Below are positions 1 through 6,377 of a stretch of 8,247 nt of DNA, piece by piece (within the stretch, counting starts at the first letter, position 1; every line of letters starts with the position of its first letter). The translations under genes were made by a program, and so were the position numbers. The stretch comes from Streptosporangiaceae bacterium (GTDB taxonomy: Bacteria > Actinomycetota > Actinomycetes > Streptosporangiales > Streptosporangiaceae), in the NCBI GenBank assembly GCA_030041195.1, contig JASHOI010000282.1, positions 1 through 8,247 on the forward strand, read 5' to 3'. A model generated the notes under the pieces. That model was not told the DNA's origin and did no database searches. It was given only the letters and a program-made list of their open reading frames with translations.

Positions 1-449
1 AGGGCGGTCTCCAGCGCCGCGAGGACGGCGTCCCAGCCCTTGTCCTCGCTGCTGCCCTCGCCGCCGCAGCGGTCAACGGCCTGGGCGTGCGTGTCGCACG
101 TCAGCACGCCGTTGCCGACCGGGGTTCCGGTGTCCAGCGGCACCCGGGACAGCCCGTAGGTCACGGAGGAGCAGACATAGTCGAAGTGCGGTGTGCCGCC
201 GCGGATGACCGCCCCCAGGCAGGCGACCGCGTCGTGCCGCCGGGCCAGTTCGGCCGCGACGACCGGCAGCTCGACGGCGCCGGGCACGCGGACGACCAGC
301 GGCGACGCGATCCCGCAGGCGTCGGCCGCCGCCACCGCTCGCTCCACCAGGCAGCCGGTCACCTCGGGGTGCCAGCGGGTCGCCGCGATCGCCAGGCTCA
401 GGCCGGACGCGTCAACGACCCGGCCCTGAGGGCGGCCCTCGCCGCTCAC
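1..449 (-). CDS. ribH: 6,7-dimethyl-8-ribityllumazine synthase, 3' end cut by window
   Basis: Lumazine synthase condenses 5-amino-6-ribitylaminouracil with 3,4-dihydroxy-2-butanone 4-phosphate, the penultimate step of riboflavin synthesis, usually in a cytoplasmic pentamer or larger shell. I translated it from the minus strand: about 149 residues are visible with no stop, so only the extreme C-terminus is missing. Visible landmarks are Trp26 (the aromatic residue that stacks on the substrate ring in the mycobacterial enzyme), VPGAVELP at 55-62, [14 protein letters not shown] at 79-92 containing the catalytic-type His88, GVLTCDT near 114-120, and a late EDKG followed by an Ala-rich helix. Residue 85 is Gly where many homologues have Glu, Ala or Gln; this position varies in the family. 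The GTG start overlaps the ribBA stop as GTGA, so translation is probably coupled; the upstream ribosome site is weak. It is the third gene of the FMN-controlled operon. Identity is very secure. Confidence 0.95.
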   Translation of the reverse strand, partial: MSGEGRPQGRVVDASGLSLAIAATRWHPEVTGCLVERAVAAADACGIASPLVVRVPGAVELPVVAAELARRHDAVACLGAVIRGGTPHFDYVCSSVTYGLSRVPLDTGTPVGNGVLTCDTHAQAVDRCGGEGSSEDKGWDAVLAALETA

Positions 450-1780
450 GCCGATCCCGCAGCGGGCGCCGCCGGGCCGGCCGGCCGGGGTGACGGAACC
501 GGCCGGGGCGCCCCGTTCTGCAGGAACAGCTCGCCGAGCTGGTGGCCGAGCCGGTCTCGCTTGGCGATCAGGTAGCGCAGGTTGTCCGGCGTGGCCGCCA
601 CCGGCAGCGGCACCCGGCCGGTCACCTCGATCCCGAAGCCGGACAGGCCCCGGACCTTGTCCGGGTTGTTCGTGAGCAGCCGGAGCGAGCGCACGCCCAG
701 GTCGGCGAGCATCTGCGCGCCGGTCGAGTACTCGCGCGCGTCGGCGGGCAGGCCAAGCTCGAGGTTGGCGTCCACGGTGTCGGCGCCGTTGTCCTGAAGC
801 TGGTAGGCGCGCAGCTTGCTGAGCAGCCCGATGCCGCGGCCCTCGTGACCGCGCAGGTAGAGCACGACGCCGCGGCCCTCGGCCGCGATGACCGCCATCG
901 CGGCGTCGAGCTGGGCGCCGCAGTCGCAGCGCTGGGAGCCGAACACGTCCCCGGTCAGGCATTCGGAGTGCATCCGGACCAGCACGTCGGCGCCGTCCGG
1001 GCCGGCCAGGTCACCGAGCACCAGCGCCAGGTGCTCGGTGCCGTCCACCGAGTTCAGGTAGCCGAACGCGCGCCATTCCCCGTACTCGTTGGGCACCCTG
1101 GTCTGCACCACCCGGCGCACCGTGCGCTCGGAGTGCCTGCGGTACTCAATCAGCTGGGCGATGGAGATCAGGGTGAGGCCGTGCTCGTCGGCGAACGCGC
1201 GGAGCTGAGGACGCCTGGCCATGGTCCCGTCGTCGTTGAAGATCTCGGCGACCACACCGGCCGGAGTCAGGCCGGCCAGCCGGGCCAGGTCGACCGCTGC
1301 CTCCGTGTGCCCGGCCCGGCGCAGCACGCCTCCCTCGGCGTAGCGCAGCGGGAACACGTGCCCGGGCCGGACGATCTCGTACGGCTCGGTGGCCGAGTCC
1401 ACCAGGGTGCGGATGGTCCGGGCCCGGTCGGCGGCCGAGATCCCGGTGGTGATCCCGTCGCGCGCGTCCACGCTGATCGTGAACGCGGTGCCCATGTGCT
1501 CCTGGTTGTCGCTGGTCATCGGCGGCAGCTGCAGCCGGTCCAGGTCCTCGCCCAGCATTGGCACGCAGATCAGCCCGCGGACGTAGCGGATCGTGAACGC
1601 GAGCAGCTCGGGCGTGGCCTTGCTCGCGGCGAACACGATGTCGCCCTCATTCTCCCTGCTGGCGTCGTCGACCACGACGATCGCCCGGCCCGCGGCGATG
1701 TCGGCGATCGCCTGCTCCACCGTGTCCAGGCCGTCGGCGCCGTGCGCCGCGGTCTCGTCGGCGGTCTCGTCCGTGATCAT
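446..1780 (-). CDS. ribBA: bifunctional DHBP synthase / GTP cyclohydrolase II
   Basis: This 444-residue fusion supplies both riboflavin precursors. The N-terminal domain (about 18-215) makes 3,4-dihydroxy-2-butanone 4-phosphate from ribulose 5-phosphate. The C-terminal domain (about 222-420) opens GTP to the diaminopyrimidine product with loss of formate and pyrophosphate. The first domain shows the acidic metal-binding RENEGD at 42-47, GHVFPL at 140-145, HTE at 158-160 and NDDGTMAR at 182-189. The second shows the zinc-cysteine set C274, C285 and C287 in SECLTGD...RCDCG, then GHEGRGIGL at 311-319, RAYQLQD at 324-330 with the usual active-site Tyr326, and TNNP at 370-373. All expected catalytic elements of both halves are present, so both activities should be intact. 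The last 20 or so residues are a Pro/Ala-rich tail. The ATG has a GGGGAGG ribosome site 8 bases upstream and overlaps the ribE stop as ATGA. Confidence 0.97.
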   Translation of the reverse strand: MITDETADETAAHGADGLDTVEQAIADIAAGRAIVVVDDASRENEGDIVFAASKATPELLAFTIRYVRGLICVPMLGEDLDRLQLPPMTSDNQEHMGTAFTISVDARDGITTGISAADRARTIRTLVDSATEPYEIVRPGHVFPLRYAEGGVLRRAGHTEAAVDLARLAGLTPAGVVAEIFNDDGTMARRPQLRAFADEHGLTLISIAQLIEYRRHSERTVRRVVQTRVPNEYGEWRAFGYLNSVDGTEHLALVLGDLAGPDGADVLVRMHSECLTGDVFGSQRCDCGAQLDAAMAVIAAEGRGVVLYLRGHEGRGIGLLSKLRAYQLQDNGADTVDANLELGLPADAREYSTGAQMLADLGVRSLRLLTNNPDKVRGLSGFGIEVTGRVPLPVAATPDNLRYLIAKRDRLGHQLGELFLQNGAPRPVPSPRPAGPAAPAAGSA

Positions 1781-2388
1781 TGCTGTGGCCTCCCCGCTTC
1801 GAGCAGCCGCTCGACGTGCTTGGCGATCACGTCGGTCTCCAGGTTCACCGTGTCGCCCGGCTGCTTGCGGCCCATGGTGGTGCGGCCGAGCGTCTCCGGG
1901 ATCAGGCTGACCTCGATCCAGTGCGTCCCGGGATCGGGCCCGGTGCCGAGCGCGGAGATGGTCAGGCTGATCCCGTCGATCGCGATAAAGCCCTTTTCCA
2001 CCACGTACCGCGACAGCCGTTCCGGGACCGATATCCGCACCACATCGCCGGGATCGCGGGCGAGGATCGTGCCGGTTCCGTCGACGTGCCCCTGCACGAG
2101 GTGGCCGCCGAGCCGGTCGTCGAGCCGCATCGGGCGTTCCAGGTTCACCGGCGAGCCCTTTGCCAGCGCCCCGAGGCTTGATCTGCTGAGCGTCTCACTG
2201 ATCACGTCGGCGCTGAACGTGCCGTCGGCGAAGTCGGTGACCGTGAGGCAGACGCCGTTGATGGCGATGGAGTCGCCCCTGGCCGTGCCCGTCAGCACCA
2301 GCGGGCCGCGGACGGTCAGCCGCGCCGCGTCCTTGACTTCCTCAATGGCGACAACCTCGCCGAGTTCCTCGACGATTCCGGTGAACAC
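1777..2388 (-). CDS. ribE: riboflavin synthase, alpha subunit
   Basis: Riboflavin synthase dismutates two molecules of dimethyl-ribityllumazine into riboflavin and the pyrimidine precursor, normally as a homotrimer. The 203-residue product has the two tandem lumazine-binding barrels of the family. The first opens with [11 protein letters not shown] and has [11 protein letters not shown] at 40-50. The second starts near [13 protein letters not shown] at 94-106 and has [11 protein letters not shown] at 134-144. I chose the GTG at 2388 because family members begin almost exactly with M-FTGIVEE. A GTG three codons upstream at 2397 is a real alternative: it sits 6 bases after a GAGGAG ribosome site, whereas 2388 is 8 bases after the GAGG at 2400-2397. 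The ATG at 2451 opens a longer frame but has no ribosome site and adds non-conserved residues. It is first gene of the operon, about 100 bases downstream of the FMN aptamer; its stop overlaps the ribBA start. In mycobacteria this gene is called ribC. Confidence 0.94.
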   Translation of the reverse strand: MFTGIVEELGEVVAIEEVKDAARLTVRGPLVLTGTARGDSIAINGVCLTVTDFADGTFSADVISETLSRSSLGALAKGSPVNLERPMRLDDRLGGHLVQGHVDGTGTILARDPGDVVRISVPERLSRYVVEKGFIAIDGISLTISALGTGPDPGTHWIEVSLIPETLGRTTMGRKQPGDTVNLETDVIAKHVERLLEAGRPQQ

Positions 2389-2403
2389 CGCACGCACCTC
2401 GTT

Positions 2404-2437
2404 CTCCTCGGAGCCAGCCCGCCTGCCGCAGGCTCCG
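2404..2437 (-). promoter_or_regulatory. ribE ribosome site with an abutting hairpin
   Basis: On the transcribed strand the ribosome site GAGGAG occupies 2409-2404. Immediately before it is a 7-bp inverted repeat, CGGAGCC (2437-2431) with GGCTCCG (2415-2409), so the 3' arm ends on the first base of the ribosome site. The enclosed 15 bases also contain an alternative small stem, GCCTG-CGG-CAGGC. The pairing is seen directly; a role in controlling ribosome access is inferred. The hairpin abuts the Shine-Dalgarno but does not bury it, so it may hold the site open rather than mask it. Confidence 0.4.
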
Positions 2438-2465
2438 GGGATCACGCTCATCGCGCGGGTCGCGC

Positions 2466-2495
2466 AAGCACGGCCTTCCGGCCGCGCACGTGCTT
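2466..2495 (-). promoter_or_regulatory. probable expression platform of the FMN riboswitch
   Basis: Two mutually exclusive folds are possible just downstream of the aptamer. In one, the aptamer P1 helix closes and an 8-bp stem GCGCGGCC (2487-2480) with GGCCGTGC (2475-2468), one G-U pair included, forms under a GGAA (GNRA) tetraloop. In the other, AAGCACG (2495-2489), which includes the 3' strand of P1, pairs over 7 bp with CGTGCTT (2472-2466). The second fold opens P1. No T-run follows the GNRA stem, so a classic intrinsic terminator is not evident. The complementarity is visible; the switching role is inferred from how other FMN riboswitches use P1 competition. Confidence 0.5.
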
Positions 2496-2614
2496 CCTCC
2501 CATCCGGACTGTTACCGTCGGTCCCGGAATTCCACCGGGTCAGCCGGCCGATCGCTCGGCCGGGTCGCGGACTTTCACCGCCGGTTCGGAGTTTCACCGA
2601 CCCCGGAGCACGCG
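2487..2614 (-). promoter_or_regulatory. FMN riboswitch (RFN element)
   Basis: This is a complete FMN-sensing aptamer in the leader of the rib operon. The transcribed strand carries the conserved segments in order: GGTGAAACTCCGAACCGGCGG, then GTGAAAGTCCGCGACCC, a variable arm, CTGACCCGGTGGAATTCCGG, GACCGACGGTAACAGTCCGG and ATGGGAGGAAGCA. The closing P1 helix pairs CGCGTGC (2614-2608) with GCACGTG (2493-2487) over 7 bp with one G-U. The variable arm (2563-2544) is a perfect 8-bp stem, CCGGCCGA with TCGGCCGG, capped by a GCGA tetraloop. FMN binding to this class is known to turn off riboflavin synthesis or transport genes. The aptamer begins only 61 bases after the permease stop, so its promoter is either in that short gap or inside the permease gene, or the operon is read through from upstream. 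Confidence 0.97.
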
Positions 2615-2638
2615 TTACCTGCTGAACCAGTGTGCCAT

Positions 2639-2656
2639 GCGGGATATTCCGCCCGC
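2639..2656 (-). terminator. weak stem-loop after the ABC permease
   Basis: A 5-bp perfect stem, GCGGG with CCCGC around an 8-base loop, lies about 20 bases after the permease stop and 25 bases before the FMN aptamer. It has no T-run. It could be a poor factor-independent terminator or a 3' stabilising hairpin for the importer mRNA. The rest of this 61-base gap shows no promoter that I would defend. Confidence 0.22.
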
Positions 2657-2675
2657 GACTTCGCCGTCCCGGCGA

Positions 2676-4019
2676 TCAGGTCGGCGTGCTGCCCCGGCGG
2701 GCCAGCGCGTCCAGGGTGACGGCGGCGAGCAGCACCAGCGCGGTCCAGATGTACTGCGCAGCCGCGCTGAGGCCGAGCAGGTCGACGCCGTTGTAGATGA
2801 CCGCGACCACGAACCCGCCGAGCAGCGCGCCGAGCATCCTGCCCCGGCCGCCGAACAGGCTGACGCCGCCGATCACGGCTCCGGCGACCGCGTAGAGCAC
2901 GTACTGGCCGCCCTGGATGTCGTTCGAGATCGACCCCAGGAACGACGCGTACAGGAGCCCGGTGACGCCGGCCATCATCCCGCACAGCGCGAACGCGATG
3001 ACCCGGATCCGGCGCAGGTTGATGCCGGCCCGCCTGGCCGCCTCGGCGTTGCCGCCGATCGCGTACACGTAGCGGCCGAACTTGGTGCGGCCGAGCAGCA
3101 GGTTCAGCACCGCGTACAGGCCGAGCACGATCGGCACCACCCAGGGCACGCCGCTGAGCACGGTCAGGCCGACGCCGCGGTTGTGGTTGAGCACGAGCAC
3201 CAGCACCAGGCCCACCACGGCCATCACGGCTATCTTCAGCAGCGTCACGCTGAGCGGCGGGGCGACCAGGTTGTGCGCCCTCCTGCGCCGGTCCCTGGCG
3301 ATCATGAGGATTCCGGTGAGCACGACGACGGCGATCAGCACGATCCAGCCGGCGGCCGGGCTGAGGTTGCCGGACACGAGGTCGTTGATGAAGCCGTTGT
3401 GGTTCTGGATGACCCCGCCGAGGCCGACGTTCCCGGTCTGGTCGAACAGCCAGAGCAGCACGCCGTTCAGGCCGAGCAGCCCGGCCAGCGTGACCACGAA
3501 CGACGGGATGTTCAGCCACACGACGAGCATGCCTTCGATCGCGGCGATCGCGGTGGTCACCGCGATGCCGACCACGATCGCGGCCCAGGTCGGGAACGGG
3601 TGCGAGATCGCGACCATCCACAGGATGACGGTGCCGCCGATCCCCGCGTTGAAGCCGAGCGACAGGTCGATCTCGCCGAGCAGCAGCGGGAACGTCTGCG
3701 CCATGCAGAACGTGATCAGAAAGCCCGCCTGCGTCATCAGGTTCGCGATGTTGCCGGCCGACAGGAAGGCGTGCTCGGAAATCTGGAAGTACGCCCCGAT
3801 GATGATCAGGCCGATGATGACCGGCAGGGCGCCGCTCTCACCGCTGCGGACCCGTCGCAGCCAGATCCTGGTGTACTCGCCCAGTGAGTGGGCCATCACC
3901 TCGGGGGCGCTGGTCAGCGCGATGTGGTCGGCCGCCTGGTCGGCCGCCTCGGGCTGGCCAGCGACCGCTACCGATCCGGCCTGCTCCGCCTGCGACTCAT
4001 TGCGCTCCGCCTCTGTCAT
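2676..4019 (-). CDS. CUT2-type monosaccharide ABC transporter permease, XylH-like
   Basis: This is the membrane channel subunit of the importer, predicted to form a dimer in the cytoplasmic membrane. The 447-residue product has a hydrophilic, Ala/Glu-rich N-terminal extension of about 60 residues, then about ten hydrophobic segments (first at about 65-80). Family landmarks are EIDLSLG at 116-122 (IDLSVG-type motif), the cytoplasmic loop GRYVYAIGGNAEAARRAGIN at 315-334 that contacts the ATPase, and AVIGGVSLFGGRG at 381-393. An Arg-rich stretch (RDRRRRAH, 242-249) precedes an extra hydrophobic region, and the protein is longer than E. coli XylH (393 residues). I chose the ATG at 4019: GGAGG lies 6 bases upstream and the start falls one base after the ATPase stop. 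An in-frame upstream start at 4118 would add 33 residues inside the ATPase gene. The substrate class (xylose or related sugar) is inferred from the XylF-like partner. Confidence 0.92.
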   Translation of the reverse strand: MTEAERNESQAEQAGSVAVAGQPEAADQAADHIALTSAPEVMAHSLGEYTRIWLRRVRSGESGALPVIIGLIIIGAYFQISEHAFLSAGNIANLMTQAGFLITFCMAQTFPLLLGEIDLSLGFNAGIGGTVILWMVAISHPFPTWAAIVVGIAVTTAIAAIEGMLVVWLNIPSFVVTLAGLLGLNGVLLWLFDQTGNVGLGGVIQNHNGFINDLVSGNLSPAAGWIVLIAVVVLTGILMIARDRRRRAHNLVAPPLSVTLLKIAVMAVVGLVLVLVLNHNRGVGLTVLSGVPWVVPIVLGLYAVLNLLLGRTKFGRYVYAIGGNAEAARRAGINLRRIRVIAFALCGMMAGVTGLLYASFLGSISNDIQGGQYVLYAVAGAVIGGVSLFGGRGRMLGALLGGFVVAVIYNGVDLLGLSAAAQYIWTALVLLAAVTLDALARRGSTPT

Positions 4020-4020
4020 G

Positions 4021-4836
4021 TCAGTCCTCCGAGCCGCTGGCGATCGGGGGTCGCTCCGCCAGGCCGCTGCCGTCACCGAGCTCGCCATCGTGGCCGTTGC
4101 CGAGGCGGGTCGACGCACCGGTGGTCATCAGGTCGACGGCGGACTGCCGGTCAAATTCCGCGGCCGGCCCCACCGCGGCCAGCCGGCCCAGGTACAGCAC
4201 CGCGATCCGGTCCGCGACCTGGAACACGTCGTTCAGGTTGTGCGAGATAAGCAGGACCGAGTGCCCGGTGCTTTTCAGCCGCTCGATCAGGCTCAGCACC
4301 AGCTCGGTCTGGCTGACGCCGAGCGCGGCCGTCGGCTCGTCCATGATCACGAGCTTCGCGTCCAGCATCACCGCCTTGGCGACCGCGACCGCCTGCCGCT
4401 GCCCGCCGGACAGCGACCCGACGAGCTGGCGGATCGACCGGACCGTGGTGACCCTGAGGTCCTGCAGCGTCTGCTTGGCCGTCAGCTCCATGGTGACTTC
4501 GTCGAGCAGCCCAAACCGCTCGTCTTCGTGGCCGAGCAGCATGTTCTGCACGATGTCCAGGTTGTCGCAGAGCGCAAGGTCCTGGTATACCGCTGCGATG
4601 CCGAGTTCGGTGGCGGCCTTCGGCGAGTGGATGTGGACCTGATGCCCGTTCCAGATCAGCTCGCCGCTGGTCGGCTGCCAGATACCGGCGACGGTCTTGA
4701 TCAGCGTGGACTTGCCCGCCCCGTTGTCTCCCACGAGGGCGGTGACCTCGCCCGCCGGTATGTCGAGATTGATGTCCGTCAGGGCCTGCACCGGGCCGAA
4801 GCTCTTGCTGACCCCCCGCAGCCGCAGCAGCGGCAT
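4021..4836 (-). CDS. CUT2-type sugar ABC transporter ATP-binding protein
   Basis: This cytoplasmic ATPase drives sugar import through the permease encoded next. It is 271 residues with one nucleotide-binding domain, unlike the fused two-domain XylG and RbsA of enterics, so two copies should pair per transporter. Visible motifs are Walker A GDNGAGKST at 36-44, the Q-loop Gln85 in VYQD, signature LSGGQ at 142-146, Walker B LVIMDE at 162-167, and the H-loop His199 in LLISHN. The last 20 or so residues are hydrophilic and Gly-rich. I chose the ATG at 4836 because the family begins with a short strand before V-S-K-S-F-G and an AGGTGA ribosome site lies just upstream. A GTG at 4938 would add 34 low-complexity residues encoded across a strong stem-loop, which looks like intergenic DNA. 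The stop lies one base before the permease ATG and overlaps its leader. Confidence 0.92.
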   Translation of the reverse strand: MPLLRLRGVSKSFGPVQALTDINLDIPAGEVTALVGDNGAGKSTLIKTVAGIWQPTSGELIWNGHQVHIHSPKAATELGIAAVYQDLALCDNLDIVQNMLLGHEDERFGLLDEVTMELTAKQTLQDLRVTTVRSIRQLVGSLSGGQRQAVAVAKAVMLDAKLVIMDEPTAALGVSQTELVLSLIERLKSTGHSVLLISHNLNDVFQVADRIAVLYLGRLAAVGPAAEFDRQSAVDLMTTGASTRLGNGHDGELGDGSGLAERPPIASGSED

Positions 4837-4879
4837 GTCACCTGATTCGGCCGGGCCGCCATTCGGCAGTTCCGACCCG

Positions 4880-4917
4880 GATGGCACCCGGCCCGTGCCG
4901 TTGGGCCGGGTGCCATC
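4880..4917 (-). repeat. perfect 15-bp intercistronic stem-loop
   Basis: The arms GATGGCACCCGGCCC and GGGCCGGGTGCCATC (4880-4894 and 4903-4917) are perfect inverted complements around an 8-base loop. It lies in the 136-base gap between the binding-protein stop and the ATPase start, with no T-run after it. In binding-protein operons such hairpins are known to protect the upstream message and damp downstream expression, giving more binding protein than membrane subunits. That role is inferred here. It could also be a partial terminator or, less likely, a coding part of a longer ATPase. Confidence 0.8.
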
Positions 4918-4972
4918 ACCGGAGCGATCGGCTACCACCGTGGCGCCCCCGCTGGGTCGTTCTCATTCATCG

Positions 4973-6178
4973 TCACGAGATACCGTACTTCGTGCAGTCC
5001 GCGGCGTACGAGCCCGTGCACAGCTGGGATGCTGGCACGAAGCCGTCCTTGATGACCGTCGACTGAACGGTGCTCGGCGTGACCCACTCCGGGGTCAGCA
5101 GGATCGACGGGACGTTGACGCCGGTGTCGATGTCCTTCACCGTGCCGTTGACCAGAGCCGACGGCGGCGTGAGGCCTGCCCGCAGGTACATGGCCAGCGC
5201 CACCGCGGCCTGGGCCTCCAGGTAGATCGGCTTGTACACGGTGCCGCACTGGTAACCGGAGATCACGTTCTGCAGCCCGGTGAGCGTGGCGTCCTGGCCG
5301 GTGACCGGGAAGGTGTCCGGCTTGATGCCCTTGGTCTGCAGGTAGTGGATGATCGGCGCGCCGTTCTCGTCGTTCGGCATCAGCACCGCGTTGATGTTCG
5401 GGTGCGCCGTGTACGCGGCCTCGAACTCCGAGAGGGCCACATCCGGTGTCCAGGTGCCCGCCGGGTTGGCCACGTCGGTCCACTTCCCGGACGAGAAGTA
5501 GGGCTTCAGCACGGCGTCGTAGCCGTCGGCGAACAGCGTGGCGTTGTTGTCGGTCGGCGCGCCGTGCATGACCATGACCTGGGGCTTGGACACATGCCAG
5601 TTGGCGATGCAGCTGACCAGGCCGTCGCCGAGCAGCGTTCCGACGTAGACGTTGTTGAAGCTGACGTAGTACTTGCGGGTGCCGCCCAGGGTCAGCCGGT
5701 CGTAGTCGATCACGTCAACCCCGTGGGCCTTGGCGTACGACTCGATCTTCGCCCCGACGCCGGAGTCGAGCGGGTCCATGATCAGCACGTCGGCGCCCTT
5801 GGTGATGTCGGCCTGAGCGTCCGAGTACTCGGTCGCGTCGCTGCCCAGCGCGTTCTGGATGACGATCTGGGACGACTTGAGCCCGGCGAGCTCCATGGAC
5901 TTCCTGAGGTACGGGGCGTCGAACTCGACGTAGCGGGTCGACGAGACCGTGTCCGGCAGGATCGCCGCCACGTTCCCCTTGCCGCGTGAAGCTATCGCCT
6001 TGAGGTCCTTCATCGCGTCGAAGCTGAGGTTGAACGACTGGAAGGTGAGCTTGGGCACGCTCGATGAACTCGACGTGCTCGGGGTGCTGGACGAACTGCT
6101 TCCGCAAGCGGCCAGGGCCAGGGCCGCGCACGCGGCCACCGATGTTAGTGCGAGTCTTCGCTTGGAAAAAAAGACCAA
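4973..6178 (-). CDS. XylF-like sugar-binding lipoprotein
   Basis: This is the extracytoplasmic receptor that captures sugar for the importer. The 401-residue protein begins with a signal sequence (Lys-Arg-Arg at 6-8, then an Ala/Leu core) ending in the lipobox LAAC with Cys25, so it should be a membrane-anchored lipoprotein. A Ser/Thr-rich linker follows, then a two-lobed periplasmic-binding fold. XylF-type signatures are LPDTVSSTRY at 74-83, DYDRL at 158-162, TDNNATLF at 209-216, NDENGA at 269-274, TGQDA at 293-297 and VYKPI at 314-318. I chose the TTG at 6178: it is 6 bases after GAGGTG, an exact anti-Shine-Dalgarno match, and gives a normal 24-residue signal peptide. An ATG at 6226 lacks a ribosome site and would add 16 residues. 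Xylose is a plausible ligand, but arabinose, glucose or other pentoses are possible in this clade. First gene of the importer operon. Confidence 0.9.
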   Translation of the reverse strand: MVFFSKRRLALTSVAACAALALAACGSSSSSTPSTSSSSSVPKLTFQSFNLSFDAMKDLKAIASRGKGNVAAILPDTVSSTRYVEFDAPYLRKSMELAGLKSSQIVIQNALGSDATEYSDAQADITKGADVLIMDPLDSGVGAKIESYAKAHGVDVIDYDRLTLGGTRKYYVSFNNVYVGTLLGDGLVSCIANWHVSKPQVMVMHGAPTDNNATLFADGYDAVLKPYFSSGKWTDVANPAGTWTPDVALSEFEAAYTAHPNINAVLMPNDENGAPIIHYLQTKGIKPDTFPVTGQDATLTGLQNVISGYQCGTVYKPIYLEAQAAVALAMYLRAGLTPPSALVNGTVKDIDTGVNVPSILLTPEWVTPSTVQSTVIKDGFVPASQLCTGSYAADCTKYGIS

Positions 6179-6255
6179 CGAAACCACCTCGTTTGTGGAC
6201 TCGACGTGCACACGCAAATAGGACATCGCGGACCATGGTGCGCTTTAGCGCTGTT

Positions 6256-6327
6256 GTGTTAACCGTAGACTTCAGTGAATTAACGCGGCCATAAACATCT
6301 CGCCGCCGGCGTTAAAATAGCGTTAAC
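6256..6327. repeat. GCGTTAA direct and inverted repeats, candidate operator
   Basis: This AT-rich patch in very GC-rich surroundings lies about 80-150 bases upstream of the binding-protein start. GCGTTAA occurs at 6309-6315 and again at 6320-6326, exactly 11 bp apart, and in inverted form (TTAACGC) at 6280-6286. A related GTGTTAA is at 6256-6262. Two copies of the palindrome GTTAAC are at 6258-6263 and 6322-6327. Direct repeats at 11 bp suit a winged-helix response regulator dimer; the inverted pair would suit a ROK- or LacI-type repressor. No -10/-35 pair here is good enough to call. The remaining leader, 6179-6255, holds only a small GCGC-TTTA-GCGC palindrome (6240-6251) and the ribosome site. 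Confidence 0.5.
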
Positions 6328-6332
6328 AAGGG

Positions 6333-6377
6333 GGCCCGGCTGGGCCTGTGACCACGGGAAAGTCCCGAAACGGTCAC
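6333..6377 (-). terminator. possible terminator of the two-component operon
   Basis: Two adjacent stem-loops lie 107-151 bases after the response-regulator stop. The first on the transcript (6377-6348) has an outer 6-bp stem GTGACC/GGTCAC and an inner 5-bp stem CGGGA/TCCCG with a 3-base loop. The second (6346-6333) is a 5-bp GGCCC/GGGCC stem with a 4-base loop, followed by CCCTTGTT. Neither has a strong T-run, which is common in high-GC actinobacteria. The first hairpin overlaps the phased repeats, so it may instead be a protein-binding palindrome. Confidence 0.35.

Noticed and set aside
2621..2638. A TGGCAC-N5-TTCAG match on the minus strand resembling a sigma-54 promoter just upstream of the FMN aptamer.
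   Set aside because: The -12 element lacks the essential GC dinucleotide and actinobacteria generally lack sigma-54, so the match is probably chance.
542..2719. A 725-codon open frame on the plus strand, and similarly long plus-strand frames at 2490-3887, 3082-4845, 4697-5989 and 6382-7290.
   Set aside because: They lie antisense to genes with clear catalytic motifs, and their products are low-complexity sequences rich in Arg, Pro, Ala and His with no recognisable domain. This is the usual shadow effect of very high GC coding sequence.
2676..6178. The ABC transporter as a riboflavin importer, suggested by the neighbouring riboswitch.
   Set aside because: The binding protein carries XylF-type sugar-binding signatures, and the riboswitch lies after the transporter genes, not before them.
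5715..6236. A second frame over the binding-protein gene start, suggesting a frameshifted pseudogene.
   Set aside because: The binding-protein frame is intact from lipobox to stop with all family motifs in order; the other frame has no domain content.
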